Shown piece after piece: positions 1-9,490 of a stretch of 64,000 bases of DNA. Origin of the DNA: JAJYLM01 sp964547905 (GTDB taxonomy: Bacteria > JAMCPX01); NCBI GenBank assembly GCA_964547905.1, contig CAZJPN010000036.1, positions 1 through 64,000 of the forward strand, read 5' to 3'. Numbering within the stretch: position 1 is the stretch's first letter; each line of letters begins with the position of its first letter. A model generated the notes under the pieces. It was not told the DNA's origin, searched no databases, and saw only the letters and a program-made list of their open reading frames with translations. Both the position numbers and the translations under genes were made by a program.

Positions 1-665
1 GGGTATTTGCTCCTCACGCGTCATACCTCACTCAAAGATCCAACCCCGCACATGAGCCGGGGGAATCCAGTTTTTCCCCTTTATCAAGACAGTGTCCCAA
101 TCCCCTTTTTGTCACCCTGAATTAATTTCAGGGTCTCATAACCTATTTATTTTATGAGATGCTGAAACAAGTCTGCCCTGATGAATATCAGGGTTCAGCA
201 TGACATTTTACCCATTTTGCATATTGTGCTACAGGCTCACAAAGAGCGGCGAAGGGGTTTGTATCCTGCTATCTTCCCCTGACAAGGGGTCTGATCCATT
301 CTCTTTTTCTTGATTTGTCAAAGTAAAAGATTTGACCCCTCTAATTCCCCGGAATCCGGTTCTCATTGCCCTCTTGTATGAGGGGCGGGACTGGAGTGTA
401 ATTCATCCACCTTATAAGGGGGATGAAGGGGGTTTTTTATAAACCCTACCTCCATCCTAATATTAAGACCAAGCAGACTTGTCCTTTCTGGCGTGGTTTG
501 GTATATGAAATTCATGGACTTTCGAATTCCCCAAGTAATATCCAAACTGATAGAACGGTTACAAACAAACAGGCAATCTTCTGTTCAAAGTCAAAGAAAC
601 CCCTTATCTTTAAGGCATGTGCCTCCCTCAACGAGATCAAAAAATGATTTAACGGAGACTTATCA
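1..665. other. Non-coding left flank of the defence island
   Basis: No convincing gene is present; the short open frames here look spurious. Apart from the repeat at 111-205, the stretch has pyrimidine-rich, low-complexity text. A GGAG at about 653-656 lies at good spacing before the methylase ATG at 666 and is its likely ribosome binding site. No clear sigma-70 promoter was identified. Confidence 0.5.
111..205. repeat. Hairpin-rich intergenic repeat
   Basis: Several nested inverted repeats lie together. ACCCTGAA (114-121) pairs with TTCAGGGT (127-134), CTCATAA (135-141) pairs with TTATGAG (152-158), and ATGCTGAA (159-166) pairs with TTCAGCAT (194-201). The unit begins GTCACCCTGA and ends CAGCATGAC. 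This resembles the dispersed palindromic repeats common between genes in deltaproteobacterial genomes, and its ends recall the inner arms of the element at 63011-63146. No coding potential was seen. Confidence 0.55.
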
Positions 666-3600
666 ATGGAGATAAAAGAATACGTTCAGCAATTCATTCC
701 AAGCATGGATAGTTCTGAAAACATCTACGAGCTTTTTCGCGGACTCGGGTATCCGGCGGATAAAATCCTTGATCCGACATATAAAAGGAAGATAGACGAG
801 TTTGAATTCGCTCAAGAAGAAAGAGAAAAGATCAAAGCAATCTACACTGTTTTTAACTACGATAGCAAGCTCCAGATATTCCTTGTCGAGGCAACGCATC
901 TTCCCGCCAGCTTTGTAAAATATCTTGTAAGACGCTTCTCAGACAAATACCTTCGCTTTCTTCTGATATTGACCGCAGACTACGGAGAATACATATTTGT
1001 CCTGCCTGAGTTTGAGCAAATCGAGGAGGGTAAGCATAGACTGAAGCTGACCAAACTGATTTTCGACAGGAAAAACACCTATCATACTGACCTGCTTACT
1101 ATCTCGAATATTGCACTTACCGGTCAAGAAAAGAACTGGAAGGATATCTGGCTAATATGGGAAAAAGCATTTAGCGTGAAAAGGGTAACCGACGAGTTTT
1201 TTGAGGACTACAAAATGGCATTCTTTGCTCTGAGAGAGACCTTCGAAAGCCAGAAGATTTCGCTCAAGAATGCACATGAGCTTTCGCAGCAGTTCCTCAA
1301 CAGGCTGATGTTTCTTTATTTCCTTTCAAAAAAGCATTGGCTGAACAATGATACCAAGTTCATAAAATGGTACTGGACGCGATACAGGGAAGAGAGAAAA
1401 AGCGGCGGGGCCGCAAAAAATACGTTTTATGAAAACTGGCTCAAGGCTTTATTCCTTGAGGCATTCAACAATAATTTTGTATTCAATAGCTCATCTGCCC
1501 TTCCGCATGATGTAAAGCAGATCCTCGCTGAGGCGCCATACCTTAACGGCGGACTCTTCCGTAGAAATATACTCGATGACCTGTCATTCCATATAAGCGA
1601 TGAGCTTTTCGAGAAGGTTGCGGGCTTCTTCGAAAAATACAATTTTACCATCCGCGAGGACCTTCCGCTCGAAGTAGAGGTTGCTGTAGACCCTCAAATG
1701 ATCGGTTATGTGTATGAGTCGCTTTCCAATGTCGCGGAAGAGATTTACGAAAGGCAGGACCTCGGCATTTTTTATACCCCCACGGTAGAAGTCAACTTTA
1801 TGTGCAGACGGTCTCTTGTTGAATATCTTGCCAGCCATATAGCCGAGCTACCCAAGGAGCAAATTTATAAATTGCTTTTTGATGAAGATAAGAAAATGGT
1901 TACAGATTATATATCAAAAGAAAATCTCTGGTATAAGCTTGAGGAGGCCCTTGACAACCTTGCTGTTATCGATCCCGCATGTGGAAGCGGTGCATTCCTC
2001 GTCGGCATGCTCCATGTGCTCGTGGAACTCTACAAGCTCACCTATACTCAGATCAAAAGAGAAATAACCGAGTTTGAGCTTAAAAAGAAGATCATAGGGA
2101 ATTCACTGTATGGTGTGGACGTCATGCCGTGGGCTGTTCATTCGGCAGAGCTCAGGCTCTGGCTGCAGCTTATCATTGAAGAGGACATCCCGTATGAACA
2201 AAGAAAGCTCTACCCACTCCTTCCAAATCTCAATCTGAAACTCAGGGTAGGAGACTCTCTTGTTCAAGAGGTTGGAGGCATAAACCTTCACTTGAGAGAT
2301 AGCAGGCTATCTCCGGCAATTAAAAGAAAACTATTGTCTCTGAAAACAGAAAAAGAAAAATATTACAACAATGACCCGACCGCAAAATTCAAAAGCCCGG
2401 AGGTACTCCTTCAGGAAGAGCTTCGGATATTCGGTGAGATATTGGGTGACAGAGTTGTAACACTCAGCAAAGAAGTCCAGAGTCTGGAGGGCGAGAAACA
2501 AAAGGTACAGATGGAGATGTTCGATGTCGGCAAAAAACAAGATAAGCAGAAGCTGTTGTTCGAAGAACAAATAAAACTGAAAGAACAAGAAATTGAACAT
2601 CTGCAAGAAACAGGGCGTAAATTGAAGATACCCGGACAAAAGCCCTTTGTGTGGGACATAGACTTTGCCGAGATTTTCGGTGACAAGGGTGGTTTTGATA
2701 TCGTTATCGGCAACCCGCCTTATGTGCGGCAAGAAAAAATCGCACCGCCAAACAAGCTGAAGGCAGAGGTAACACTTGAAGATAAGAGGGAATACAAGGA
2801 AAAGCTCCTGCACTCTATCCAGATACATTACCCTTTTGTGAACAAGATCAACAAACAAAGCGATCTCTATATCTATTTCTACTTCCATGGACTTTCCCTT
2901 TTGAATGAAAGCGGAACATTCTGCTTTATCACTGCTAATTCATGGTTGGATGTAGGGTATGGTAAAGAACTTCAGGAATTCCTTCTCAAATACTGCCATG
3001 TTAAAGCAATATATGATAACGAGGCAAAACGCAGCTTTGAACATGCGGATGTCAACACGATTATTGCGCTTTTGGATGCTCCCCATACAGATAAACCGGA
3101 TACATGGACTGCATTAAACAAGGCAGCGCGCTTTGTCATGTTCAAAAAACCTTTTGAAGAAGCAACAAACACAAAAAATCTCCTCGCTATAGAGAAGGCT
3201 GATTCTATTCATAAAACCGAAGCATACCGTGTTTATCCGGTAAAACATGAAGCGCTTTTTGAAGAGGGATGGGCACAACCGGAAGAAGATATGAAAGAGA
3301 CTGCTCAAAACGCCGAAGTCGCAGCGGTTAAACGAAACAACAGTCAGCTTCTTTCTGTGAGAAGCGAAGCATCGAAACAATCCCGTACCCTGCTCAAAGG
3401 AAAATTCTTCTCAGGCAAATACGAGGGCAACAAATGGGGCGGCAAATATCTGCGTGCACCGGACATATTTTTCACTATCCTCGAGAAGGGAAAGGACAAG
3501 CTTGTCAGACTTGGAGATATTGCAGAAGTAAGATTTGGAATAAAAACTGGATGTAACGAGTTTTTTTATCTTCCCAGTAAGCATTTTGATATTAAAAAAG

Positions 3601-4403
3601 ATGGCAAGTACTTTGAACTTATTCCGAAACATGACGGGGCACCGAAGGGAATCAAAATTGAGGAAGAGTATTTAAGACCGGCAATTATTTCTCCACGTGA
3701 TGTGAGCAAAATCGCTTTTCGTGTAAAGGATATTGAAAAATTCATTTTCTTGTGTCACGCCGATAGAAAAAGGGAAAGCACTGGTGTTCAAAAATATATC
3801 AAGTTCGGAGAGGAACACAAGTTCCACTTCGGATCAACTCTGAAAGCGAGGAATCCTTGGTGGCAAATTAAAGAGCACAGAAATAATAAGCTGATCTGGG
3901 CTATGATGCATGCGAGGCGCCACAATGTCCTTTACAACCCTGATGGTTGTGAAGTGGATCATAATTTCTTTGAGATTATTCCTCACAGACAAAGTTCAAA
4001 TGAGAACCTTATAGGACAAGCTACTGCGACTTTATTGATCTTTATTAAGGAACTTTATGGCAGGGCATATGGCGGTGGTTCAGGTCCTATAAAGAATGAA
4101 GGTACCGATATAGTCCAGTATCTTGTTATAAACCCAGAAATGTTTCCACATGCCAAACAAAACGAGTTTGTAAAATCATTCAAAAAAATGCTTACACGAG
4201 AAATAAAAGATGTGTTTATCGAGCTTGGTATTGACCCCGCCCAACCGATCCGTGAGCAAATGCCAAATCCTCTTCCGGACCGCAAGGCCCTTGATGACAT
4301 TGTTTTTGATGTGCTCGGCTTGACGCAGGATGAACGGAACGAGGTGTACTGGGCTGTCTGCGAGTTGGTCCAAAACCGCCTTGCTAAAGCAAAGAGTGTA
4401 TGA
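666..4403 (+). CDS. Eco57I-like (COG1002-type) adenine-specific DNA methylase, restriction-modification type
   Basis: This 1245-residue protein carries the class-gamma N6-adenine methylase signature: motif I DPACGSGAF at residues 436-444 binds S-adenosylmethionine, and motif IV NPPY at 683-686 is catalytic. About 435 residues precede motif I. A charged, probably coiled-coil stretch sits between motifs I and IV (about 570-660). The C-terminal 350 residues fit a target-recognition region. The architecture matches large Eco57I / type IIG-like or BREX PglX-like methylases. I see no clear PD-(D/E)XK nuclease motif in the N-terminal part, so cleavage may rest with the downstream helicase and nuclease proteins. 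It is the first gene of the island and is followed by a 125-bp gap. Inferred role: self-DNA marking and target recognition in phage or plasmid defence. The methylase call is firm; the system type is open. Confidence 0.9.
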   Translation: MEIKEYVQQFIPSMDSSENIYELFRGLGYPADKILDPTYKRKIDEFEFAQEEREKIKAIYTVFNYDSKLQIFLVEATHLPASFVKYLVRRFSDKYLRFLLILTADYGEYIFVLPEFEQIEEGKHRLKLTKLIFDRKNTYHTDLLTISNIALTGQEKNWKDIWLIWEKAFSVKRVTDEFFEDYKMAFFALRETFESQKISLKNAHELSQQFLNRLMFLYFLSKKHWLNNDTKFIKWYWTRYREERKSGGAAKNTFYENWLKALFLEAFNNNFVFNSSSALPHDVKQILAEAPYLNGGLFRRNILDDLSFHISDELFEKVAGFFEKYNFTIREDLPLEVEVAVDPQMIGYVYESLSNVAEEIYERQDLGIFYTPTVEVNFMCRRSLVEYLASHIAELPKEQIYKLLFDEDKKMVTDYISKENLWYKLEEALDNLAVIDPACGSGAFLVGMLHVLVELYKLTYTQIKREITEFELKKKIIGNSLYGVDVMPWAVHSAELRLWLQLIIEEDIPYEQRKLYPLLPNLNLKLRVGDSLVQEVGGINLHLRDSRLSPAIKRKLLSLKTEKEKYYNNDPTAKFKSPEVLLQEELRIFGEILGDRVVTLSKEVQSLEGEKQKVQMEMFDVGKKQDKQKLLFEEQIKLKEQEIEHLQETGRKLKIPGQKPFVWDIDFAEIFGDKGGFDIVIGNPPYVRQEKIAPPNKLKAEVTLEDKREYKEKLLHSIQIHYPFVNKINKQSDLYIYFYFHGLSLLNESGTFCFITANSWLDVGYGKELQEFLLKYCHVKAIYDNEAKRSFEHADVNTIIALLDAPHTDKPDTWTALNKAARFVMFKKPFEEATNTKNLLAIEKADSIHKTEAYRVYPVKHEALFEEGWAQPEEDMKETAQNAEVAAVKRNNSQLLSVRSEASKQSRTLLKGKFFSGKYEGNKWGGKYLRAPDIFFTILEKGKDKLVRLGDIAEVRFGIKTGCNEFFYLPSKHFDIKKDGKYFELIPKHDGAPKGIKIEEEYLRPAIISPRDVSKIAFRVKDIEKFIFLCHADRKRESTGVQKYIKFGEEHKFHFGSTLKARNPWWQIKEHRNNKLIWAMMHARRHNVLYNPDGCEVDHNFFEIIPHRQSSNENLIGQATATLLIFIKELYGRAYGGGSGPIKNEGTDIVQYLVINPEMFPHAKQNEFVKSFKKMLTREIKDVFIELGIDPAQPIREQMPNPLPDRKALDDIVFDVLGLTQDERNEVYWAVCELVQNRLAKAKSV

Positions 4404-4528
4404 TAGCTAATTAACAAATTCAAAAGATGGTTTTGGCTAATCATTTTATGAAAAAGATAAGGAATTGCCTTTCACATAATTGACAAATTATAATAAATGA
4501 AGGATAAGATTTAGAAGGGAGGACGGGA

Positions 4529-5080
4529 ATGAGGTTTTGTTTTAATGAGCTCAAATCGGCTCAGGCTGCATCGTTACTTATATCACTTCATGGCGGGGAA
4601 TTAAATTATATGGTTCTTATAAAACTCCTGTATCTTGCCGATCGTCAGACCCTTCTGGAGCATGGATATACAATAACGGGTGACAGCTTTGTCTCCATGC
4701 CAAGAGGGCCCGTATTGAGCAGAATTTATGACCTTATTACCGTGGGCAGGTACAAAACAATTACCCCGTGGTTTCGCTATATTTCCGAGCCGAAGAATTA
4801 TAAAGTCAGGCATGCGGAGCATGCCCCGTCAAGGAGAGACGAATTGTCGAAGTATGAGACGAGGGTGCTGCAGGAAATATACAAGAAATATGAGGCAATG
4901 GATAAATGGGATCTCGTCGACCTCATGCATACACTGCCGGAGTGGGAAGACCCTAAGGGTTCATCGCTGCCGATAGATCCTCAAAACATCCTCCGTCTTG
5001 AGGGTATAGCTCCCGAAAAGATTGAACAGTTCATCAGCCATGCCGAAGAAGTGTGTTTTTTAGATAACGACCCGGTTTAA
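4529..5080 (+). CDS. Panacea-domain (DUF4065, SocA-like) protein, probable antitoxin
   Basis: The 183-residue protein reads as a Panacea/DUF4065 domain: LMVLIKLLYLADRQ-like text near residues 29-43, then the family's TGDSFVSMPRGPVLSRIYDL stretch in which the SxPxGPV core is recognisable. Panacea proteins are known as antitoxins paired with varied toxins (PanAT) and as the SocA proteolysis adaptor. The next gene starts one base after this stop codon, which is typical of a toxin-antitoxin operon with antitoxin first. A strong Shine-Dalgarno (GGGAGG) precedes the ATG. A possible promoter, TTGACA at 4480-4485 with TAAGAT at 4505-4510 (19-nt spacing, longer than ideal), suggests expression independent of the methylase. 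Antitoxin function is inferred from domain and position. Confidence 0.75.
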   Translation: MRFCFNELKSAQAASLLISLHGGELNYMVLIKLLYLADRQTLLEHGYTITGDSFVSMPRGPVLSRIYDLITVGRYKTITPWFRYISEPKNYKVRHAEHAPSRRDELSKYETRVLQEIYKKYEAMDKWDLVDLMHTLPEWEDPKGSSLPIDPQNILRLEGIAPEKIEQFISHAEEVCFLDNDPV

Positions 5081-5081
5081 C

Positions 5082-5462
5082 ATGAAAACCGGAGATACCT
5101 TTGTTCTCAGGCTTCCGAACAAAATACCTCATCTCTGGATCATAATCTCCGACCACACACCCAACAATGAAGTTGTTATTGTAAATGTAACAACAGCCGA
5201 TCTATCATCGGATAGTTCCTGCGTCATTACGCTTGGCGAGCATCCATTTATCAAACATGCGTCTGTGGTAGCTTATTATTATGCAAGGCTCATAGCTCTT
5301 GAAAAAATAACGGAATGGAAAAACAAGCACTATTACGAGTCGTGGCCGCCGGTCAAGCCTCCGCTATTAAGGAAAATTCAGCAAGGGGCAATTGATTCCG
5401 ACTTTACTCCACAAAAGATTCAGGAGATTATAAGAAGACAAATGGAAAAATATGATAAATAA
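5082..5462 (+). CDS. Small protein, probable PemK/MazF-like toxin partner of the Panacea protein
   Basis: The 126-residue protein opens with MKTGDTFVLRLPNKIPHLWI and continues with alternating hydrophobic strands (VVIVNVTT, SCVITLGEHPFI). This layout is reminiscent of the SH3-like PemK/MazF fold, whose members begin with a G-D/E-hydrophobic pattern and cut mRNA. The match is by pattern only, and no catalytic residue can be assigned with certainty. It starts one base after the Panacea gene and ends 15 bp before the helicase gene, so the pair sits inside the restriction-like operon. Alternative: an uncharacterised accessory protein of the defence system. Confidence 0.6.
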   Translation: MKTGDTFVLRLPNKIPHLWIIISDHTPNNEVVIVNVTTADLSSDSSCVITLGEHPFIKHASVVAYYYARLIALEKITEWKNKHYYESWPPVKPPLLRKIQQGAIDSDFTPQKIQEIIRRQMEKYDK

Positions 5463-5477
5463 TTATGCCATAATATC

Positions 5478-8400
5478 ATGATCCCCCAAAAAATAATAGA
5501 TAATAGCGGTATAAAACTGGCCGCATTCATTAACAGCGTCCTGCAAGAGATACCCAATACCAGCTTCGACATAGCAACCGCCTTCTTCAATATTCAAGCT
5601 TATGCATTTATAAAAAATAATGTGCAGGGGGTTAAGCATTTTCGTCTGTTGCTCGGCAAGGCACCGGAAATTAGAAATGATACTACCCTTGGCGATGTTC
5701 TTCTTGAGATACTACAGAAGGAGATGGAAGGGTTCGATCTATCAAAGGAGAATAACAGCCTTGTAAAGGAGTTTATAGGCTTTCTCAGGAAAGAGAATGT
5801 TGAAGTAAAGCTTTACGATAAAGAGTTTCTTCACGGGAAAGCATACATATTTGACCAGCTTGTGATAGTGGGCTCATCAAACTTTACACCTGCCGGACTT
5901 ACACACAATACAGAGCTAAATTCCGTCTCGCTTGAAGCGGAAGCCCGGTATGTAAGGACAAACTGGTTTGATAAGTTCTGGAATGAAGCTTTTGATTTCA
6001 AGCCCGAGCTTATCAAGCTCCTTGAGGCTTCAAGGTTTGGGAATAAAGAATACACGCCTTTTGAGGTTTATATAAAATCACTGTATGAATTACAAAAAGA
6101 AGACATCAAAGCTGCCGATAGCAAAGCAGAAGAATTCCGTCCGTCTTCAAAGGTCAACCTCGCAGAATTTCAGGAAGATGCAGTCAGGAGGATATTCAGC
6201 CGTCTTAGGAAGTACAAATCTTGCATGGTTGCGGACTCTGTAGGTTTGGGCAAAACGTGGATCGCAAAAAGAGTTATTGAAGAGTTCGGTTTTTATAAGA
6301 GAAGGAGATTCCTTATCGTCTGCCCGGCTCAGTTAAAGCAAATGTGGAGGAATGAAGTCAAAGACCTCATACTCGCAGATAGCATCCTGTCTCAGGAAGA
6401 ACTTGCATCTACAGAATATCTGAAAAAGGCTGAAAAAGCTGTTGGCGGTAACCTTGAAGAAATCTCTTTGATAGTAGTTGATGAGAGTCATAACTTTAGA
6501 AATCCGCTCTCAAATAGATGGGAAAACTTCTTTACTCTTATGGCTGATCATATAGCAACAGTGAAAAGGAGGCCATACATCGTTTTCCTTACTGCAACTC
6601 CAATAAATAATACCATCTGGGACCTCTACTGGCAGGTGATGCTTTTGACCCTCATGGATCATAAATCGTTTCTGAAAGAGGGCATTTCCGATCTCTTCAA
6701 GTTCTTCAAGAATATCGATAAGCAAGGCGATCCATCGCTTCTGAACGATCTCATGAACGAAATATCCATACGGAGAACCAGAGATTACATAAAACAGAAC
6801 TACCCTGATGCAGAAATTAATAACCAGAAGATTATTTTTCCCGAAAGAGTCCTTGAGAACATAGATTACAAGCTGAATAAAACCTATAAGGGGCTGTACG
6901 GCGAAATCTCCCGAATAATAAGTGAAAAATTGACCATGGCTTACTACAGAGTTCTTGAATACAAAAAAACTGAGAAACTTTCGTCTGCTGAGGAGATGGC
7001 ACTGGGAAGGATGATAGCGTTGGATGGCATTTTTAGGACAATCCTTTTAAAGAGGCTCGAAAGCAGCGTAGAGGCATTTAGGAAAAGCATTGCAACCCAT
7101 GTCAGATTTCTGCAAAAACTGAAGGATTATATGAAAAAAGATAAGCTTCTTACCAAACAAACTTTCTACAAGTATATATCGAATCTGAACGAAGAAACCG
7201 AGGAAGAGTTTGCGGAAGAACTGGAGGATATCAATCTTGATGACTATAGAGAAGAAGAGCTGATCGGGGATATTGATAAAGATATAGAATTGTTTGTCGA
7301 GATGGGCAAAAAGGTTGATACGATAGACGAAGATGCTGATTCAAAGCTGAAAAGATTGAAGAAATATCTTCTCGATCTCAGCAAGAATGGGCAGATTGTT
7401 GTTTTTACGTACTATGCTGACACCTTGGACTATATTTTTCATAATATCAGTAAAGATCCTTCATTCTCAAAAATAAAAATTGAAAAGATATCCGGCAGGA
7501 TAACTTCCAGTACAAGACGTGCAGAGATTGTAGATAGCTTTATGAACGGCAAGACCGGTATACTTATGAGTACCGATGTCCTGTCGGAAGGTATGAACCT
7601 GCAAAAGGCGAAGTATCTTATCAATTACGATCTGCACTGGAACCCAACGAGAATGATCCAGCGGGCCGGCAGAATCGACAGGATAGGTTCCTCATTTGAA
7701 AAAATATTTGTTTATAACTTTTTTCCCGAAGAAGAACTCGAAGATCTTTTACGCCTCGTAGAGATCCTTGAAAACAAAATAAGAAACATTGATAGTTCCA
7801 TCGGACTTGATGCCACTGTTTTAGGAGAGGCGGTCAACCCCAAGGTCTTCGGGATATTAAGGAAGATAAAGGAAAAAGATGAGACGGTATTTGAGGAATT
7901 GGAAAAAGAAGTCTTCGGTGGAGGAGAGAAATTCTATCAGCCACTGATAGATTATCTCAAAGCAAAGACGTCTGCAGAATTGGATGCCATCCCTCTCGGG
8001 ATACACAGCGGACTTAAGAAAGGTTTTAAAGGAATATTCTTTTATTACAAATATGGCGATGATTTTCATTTCTGGTATCTTTATGACCTTGTTACCGGGA
8101 AGATGCTCAAGAATAAAACAAAGATATTGGATTACATTGTTTGCCCTCCTGACGAAAAAAGGGTTATCCCTGCTTTTTTTGAAAAGGTATATGAGATTAA
8201 TACGGAAATAATGAAAGATATCGAAGAAACTTATAAGGAAGTGGAACAACAGGGGAACGTAGATCCGAAGATTGTCGCACTAACCGGAGATAAGAATAAG
8301 AAATTTATTTATGCAATCATTCGAGAGATAGATTTGCGCATGAATGATTATTTGCTCGATTTACCGGAAGGTGAGGAAATCGAAAAAACGTGGGAAGCGA

Positions 8401-8615
8401 CACGAGAGAAGTTACTATCTGTCAGCCTTACAAAAAAAAGACTCCAGAGTCTGAGAGCGATATGGAGAAGCTATATGAGGGAGCATAAAGACTGGAAGAA
8501 GCTCCTCAATGATATTTCAGAATTCCTTGAAGGAAAACTGTCAATGGAAAAGGAAAAAATTCAGGTCTATAATCCAAAACTGCTTAAATTGGTTGCGATC
8601 GATTTCGTATCATAA
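5478..8615 (+). CDS. PLD-nuclease-like / SNF2-family helicase fusion
   Basis: The 1045-residue protein has an N-terminal phospholipase-D-like domain with one HKD-type motif (H119-G-K, followed by GSSNFTPAGL), then a superfamily-2 helicase: Walker A DSVGLGKT at 253-260, DESH Walker B at 335-338, motif III LTATP, and the C-terminal helicase motif QRAGRIDRIG at 728-737. About 300 further residues follow without a recognised domain. PLD-type nucleases usually need two HKD motifs, so a single motif suggests a dimer. Helicases of this kind accompany methylases in restriction-like systems and translocate on DNA. It lies 15 bp downstream of the toxin-like gene, which suggests cotranscription. Inferred to be the effector or translocase of the island. 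Confidence 0.88.
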   Translation: MIPQKIIDNSGIKLAAFINSVLQEIPNTSFDIATAFFNIQAYAFIKNNVQGVKHFRLLLGKAPEIRNDTTLGDVLLEILQKEMEGFDLSKENNSLVKEFIGFLRKENVEVKLYDKEFLHGKAYIFDQLVIVGSSNFTPAGLTHNTELNSVSLEAEARYVRTNWFDKFWNEAFDFKPELIKLLEASRFGNKEYTPFEVYIKSLYELQKEDIKAADSKAEEFRPSSKVNLAEFQEDAVRRIFSRLRKYKSCMVADSVGLGKTWIAKRVIEEFGFYKRRRFLIVCPAQLKQMWRNEVKDLILADSILSQEELASTEYLKKAEKAVGGNLEEISLIVVDESHNFRNPLSNRWENFFTLMADHIATVKRRPYIVFLTATPINNTIWDLYWQVMLLTLMDHKSFLKEGISDLFKFFKNIDKQGDPSLLNDLMNEISIRRTRDYIKQNYPDAEINNQKIIFPERVLENIDYKLNKTYKGLYGEISRIISEKLTMAYYRVLEYKKTEKLSSAEEMALGRMIALDGIFRTILLKRLESSVEAFRKSIATHVRFLQKLKDYMKKDKLLTKQTFYKYISNLNEETEEEFAEELEDINLDDYREEELIGDIDKDIELFVEMGKKVDTIDEDADSKLKRLKKYLLDLSKNGQIVVFTYYADTLDYIFHNISKDPSFSKIKIEKISGRITSSTRRAEIVDSFMNGKTGILMSTDVLSEGMNLQKAKYLINYDLHWNPTRMIQRAGRIDRIGSSFEKIFVYNFFPEEELEDLLRLVEILENKIRNIDSSIGLDATVLGEAVNPKVFGILRKIKEKDETVFEELEKEVFGGGEKFYQPLIDYLKAKTSAELDAIPLGIHSGLKKGFKGIFFYYKYGDDFHFWYLYDLVTGKMLKNKTKILDYIVCPPDEKRVIPAFFEKVYEINTEIMKDIEETYKEVEQQGNVDPKIVALTGDKNKKFIYAIIREIDLRMNDYLLDLPEGEEIEKTWEATREKLLSVSLTKKRLQSLRAIWRSYMREHKDWKKLLNDISEFLEGKLSMEKEKIQVYNPKLLKLVAIDFVS

Positions 8616-8673
8616 CCTGCTCTATTTACTTAAAATTTATTTGATCTATCCGTTCCCCCGTTCTTTAAATGCA

Positions 8674-8703
8674 TTGCCTGTTGTACAGGATTTGTTGTAT
8701 AAA
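8674..8703 (+). promoter_or_regulatory. Sigma-70-type promoter for the HARE-HTH/nuclease gene, leaderless geometry
   Basis: TTGCCT (8674-8679) is separated by 18 nt from TATAAA (8698-8703). The ATG at 8712 begins 8 nt after the -10 box, so the transcript would start at or almost at the start codon. No Shine-Dalgarno is present. The last gene of the island may therefore be expressed separately. Confidence 0.5.
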
Positions 8704-8711
8704 ATAAGCAT

Positions 8712-9470
8712 ATGAGTTCATTTAAAGATATTGCATGGGATATTTTAAAGGAAGCCGGTAAGCCGCTGCATAGCAAAGAGATTACGAAGATTGCATTAAA
8801 TAAAGGCTGGCTTAAAACAGCAGGGAAAACACCTGAAGCTACAATGAATGCTCAGCTTATTGTTGATATAAACGCAAAAAAGGATAAATCACGGTTCATA
8901 AAGGCTGGACCTTCTGTTTTTGGACTAAATAATAATTTTATCGTACCAGAAAAAAAAGAGATAATAAAAGAAGAAAAGCTTTATAAAATCTCCAAGGATG
9001 TCTCCACAAAACAAAAAGGTGATATTGCAGAAGCAAGGATAGCGGAGCTTATCACCCTTTATGGTGATACTACCTTATCCTGTTACAAACCGCTGTCTGA
9101 TGATGAAGGGATCGATCTGATTGTAAAGGAAAAGGGCAGTTTAAAAACAATGTACATCCAGATCAAGAGCCGTTTCGGTGATAATCCGGATGAAATATTT
9201 ACTGCAACTACGAAAGCTGCATCCATTGCTGACAATTATTCAATGGCTGCGGTTTTCTGTTTCTTTGATACAGAAGAGGGAGACCTGTGGGATTATCTCT
9301 GGTTTGTGCCTGCTCCAGATCTAATAAGATATGCAAATAAGCTTACTGGCGGAAAGTTTCTTGGATTTGTAGCGGGGAGGAAAAAAAAAGAATCGAATAA
9401 ATGGGATGATTACTTGATTGATAAACGTGGGTTAGCAAATCGCATCATTACCCAGATGAAAAGGATATAA
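8712..9470 (+). CDS. HARE-HTH domain fused to a PD-(D/E)XK-like nuclease domain
   Basis: Residues 1 to about 75 (FKDIAWDILKEAGKPLHSKEI... to the GLN near 75) match the HARE-HTH winged helix, a DNA-binding module known from chromatin proteins and from bacterial restriction enzymes that sense modified DNA. After a charged linker, the second half has a restriction-endonuclease-like core: GDIAEARIAEL with a conserved Glu, then DDEGIDLIV with Asp, then YIQIKSRFG, a Q-x-K variant of the E-x-K catalytic strand. Total length is 252 residues. The gene lies 96 bp after the helicase gene and has its own promoter. Inferred role: DNA-modification-sensing nuclease or regulator of the island. The substitution of Glu by Gln in the ExK motif is common in Mrr/HJR-like nucleases. 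Confidence 0.75.
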   Translation: MSSFKDIAWDILKEAGKPLHSKEITKIALNKGWLKTAGKTPEATMNAQLIVDINAKKDKSRFIKAGPSVFGLNNNFIVPEKKEIIKEEKLYKISKDVSTKQKGDIAEARIAELITLYGDTTLSCYKPLSDDEGIDLIVKEKGSLKTMYIQIKSRFGDNPDEIFTATTKAASIADNYSMAAVFCFFDTEEGDLWDYLWFVPAPDLIRYANKLTGGKFLGFVAGRKKKESNKWDDYLIDKRGLANRIITQMKRI

Positions 9471-9490
9471 AAGAGCATCGGGCACAGCCT

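Noticed and set aside
2331..2888. Long open frame opposite the methylase gene, and similar antisense frames elsewhere
   Set aside because: They are mirror frames of well-supported genes, with no protein-like motifs or ribosome sites.
666..9470. Assignment of the island to DISARM or BREX
   Set aside because: DrmA, DrmB, PglZ, BrxC and BrxL are all absent, and the PLD domain is fused to the helicase. Only general parts are shared.
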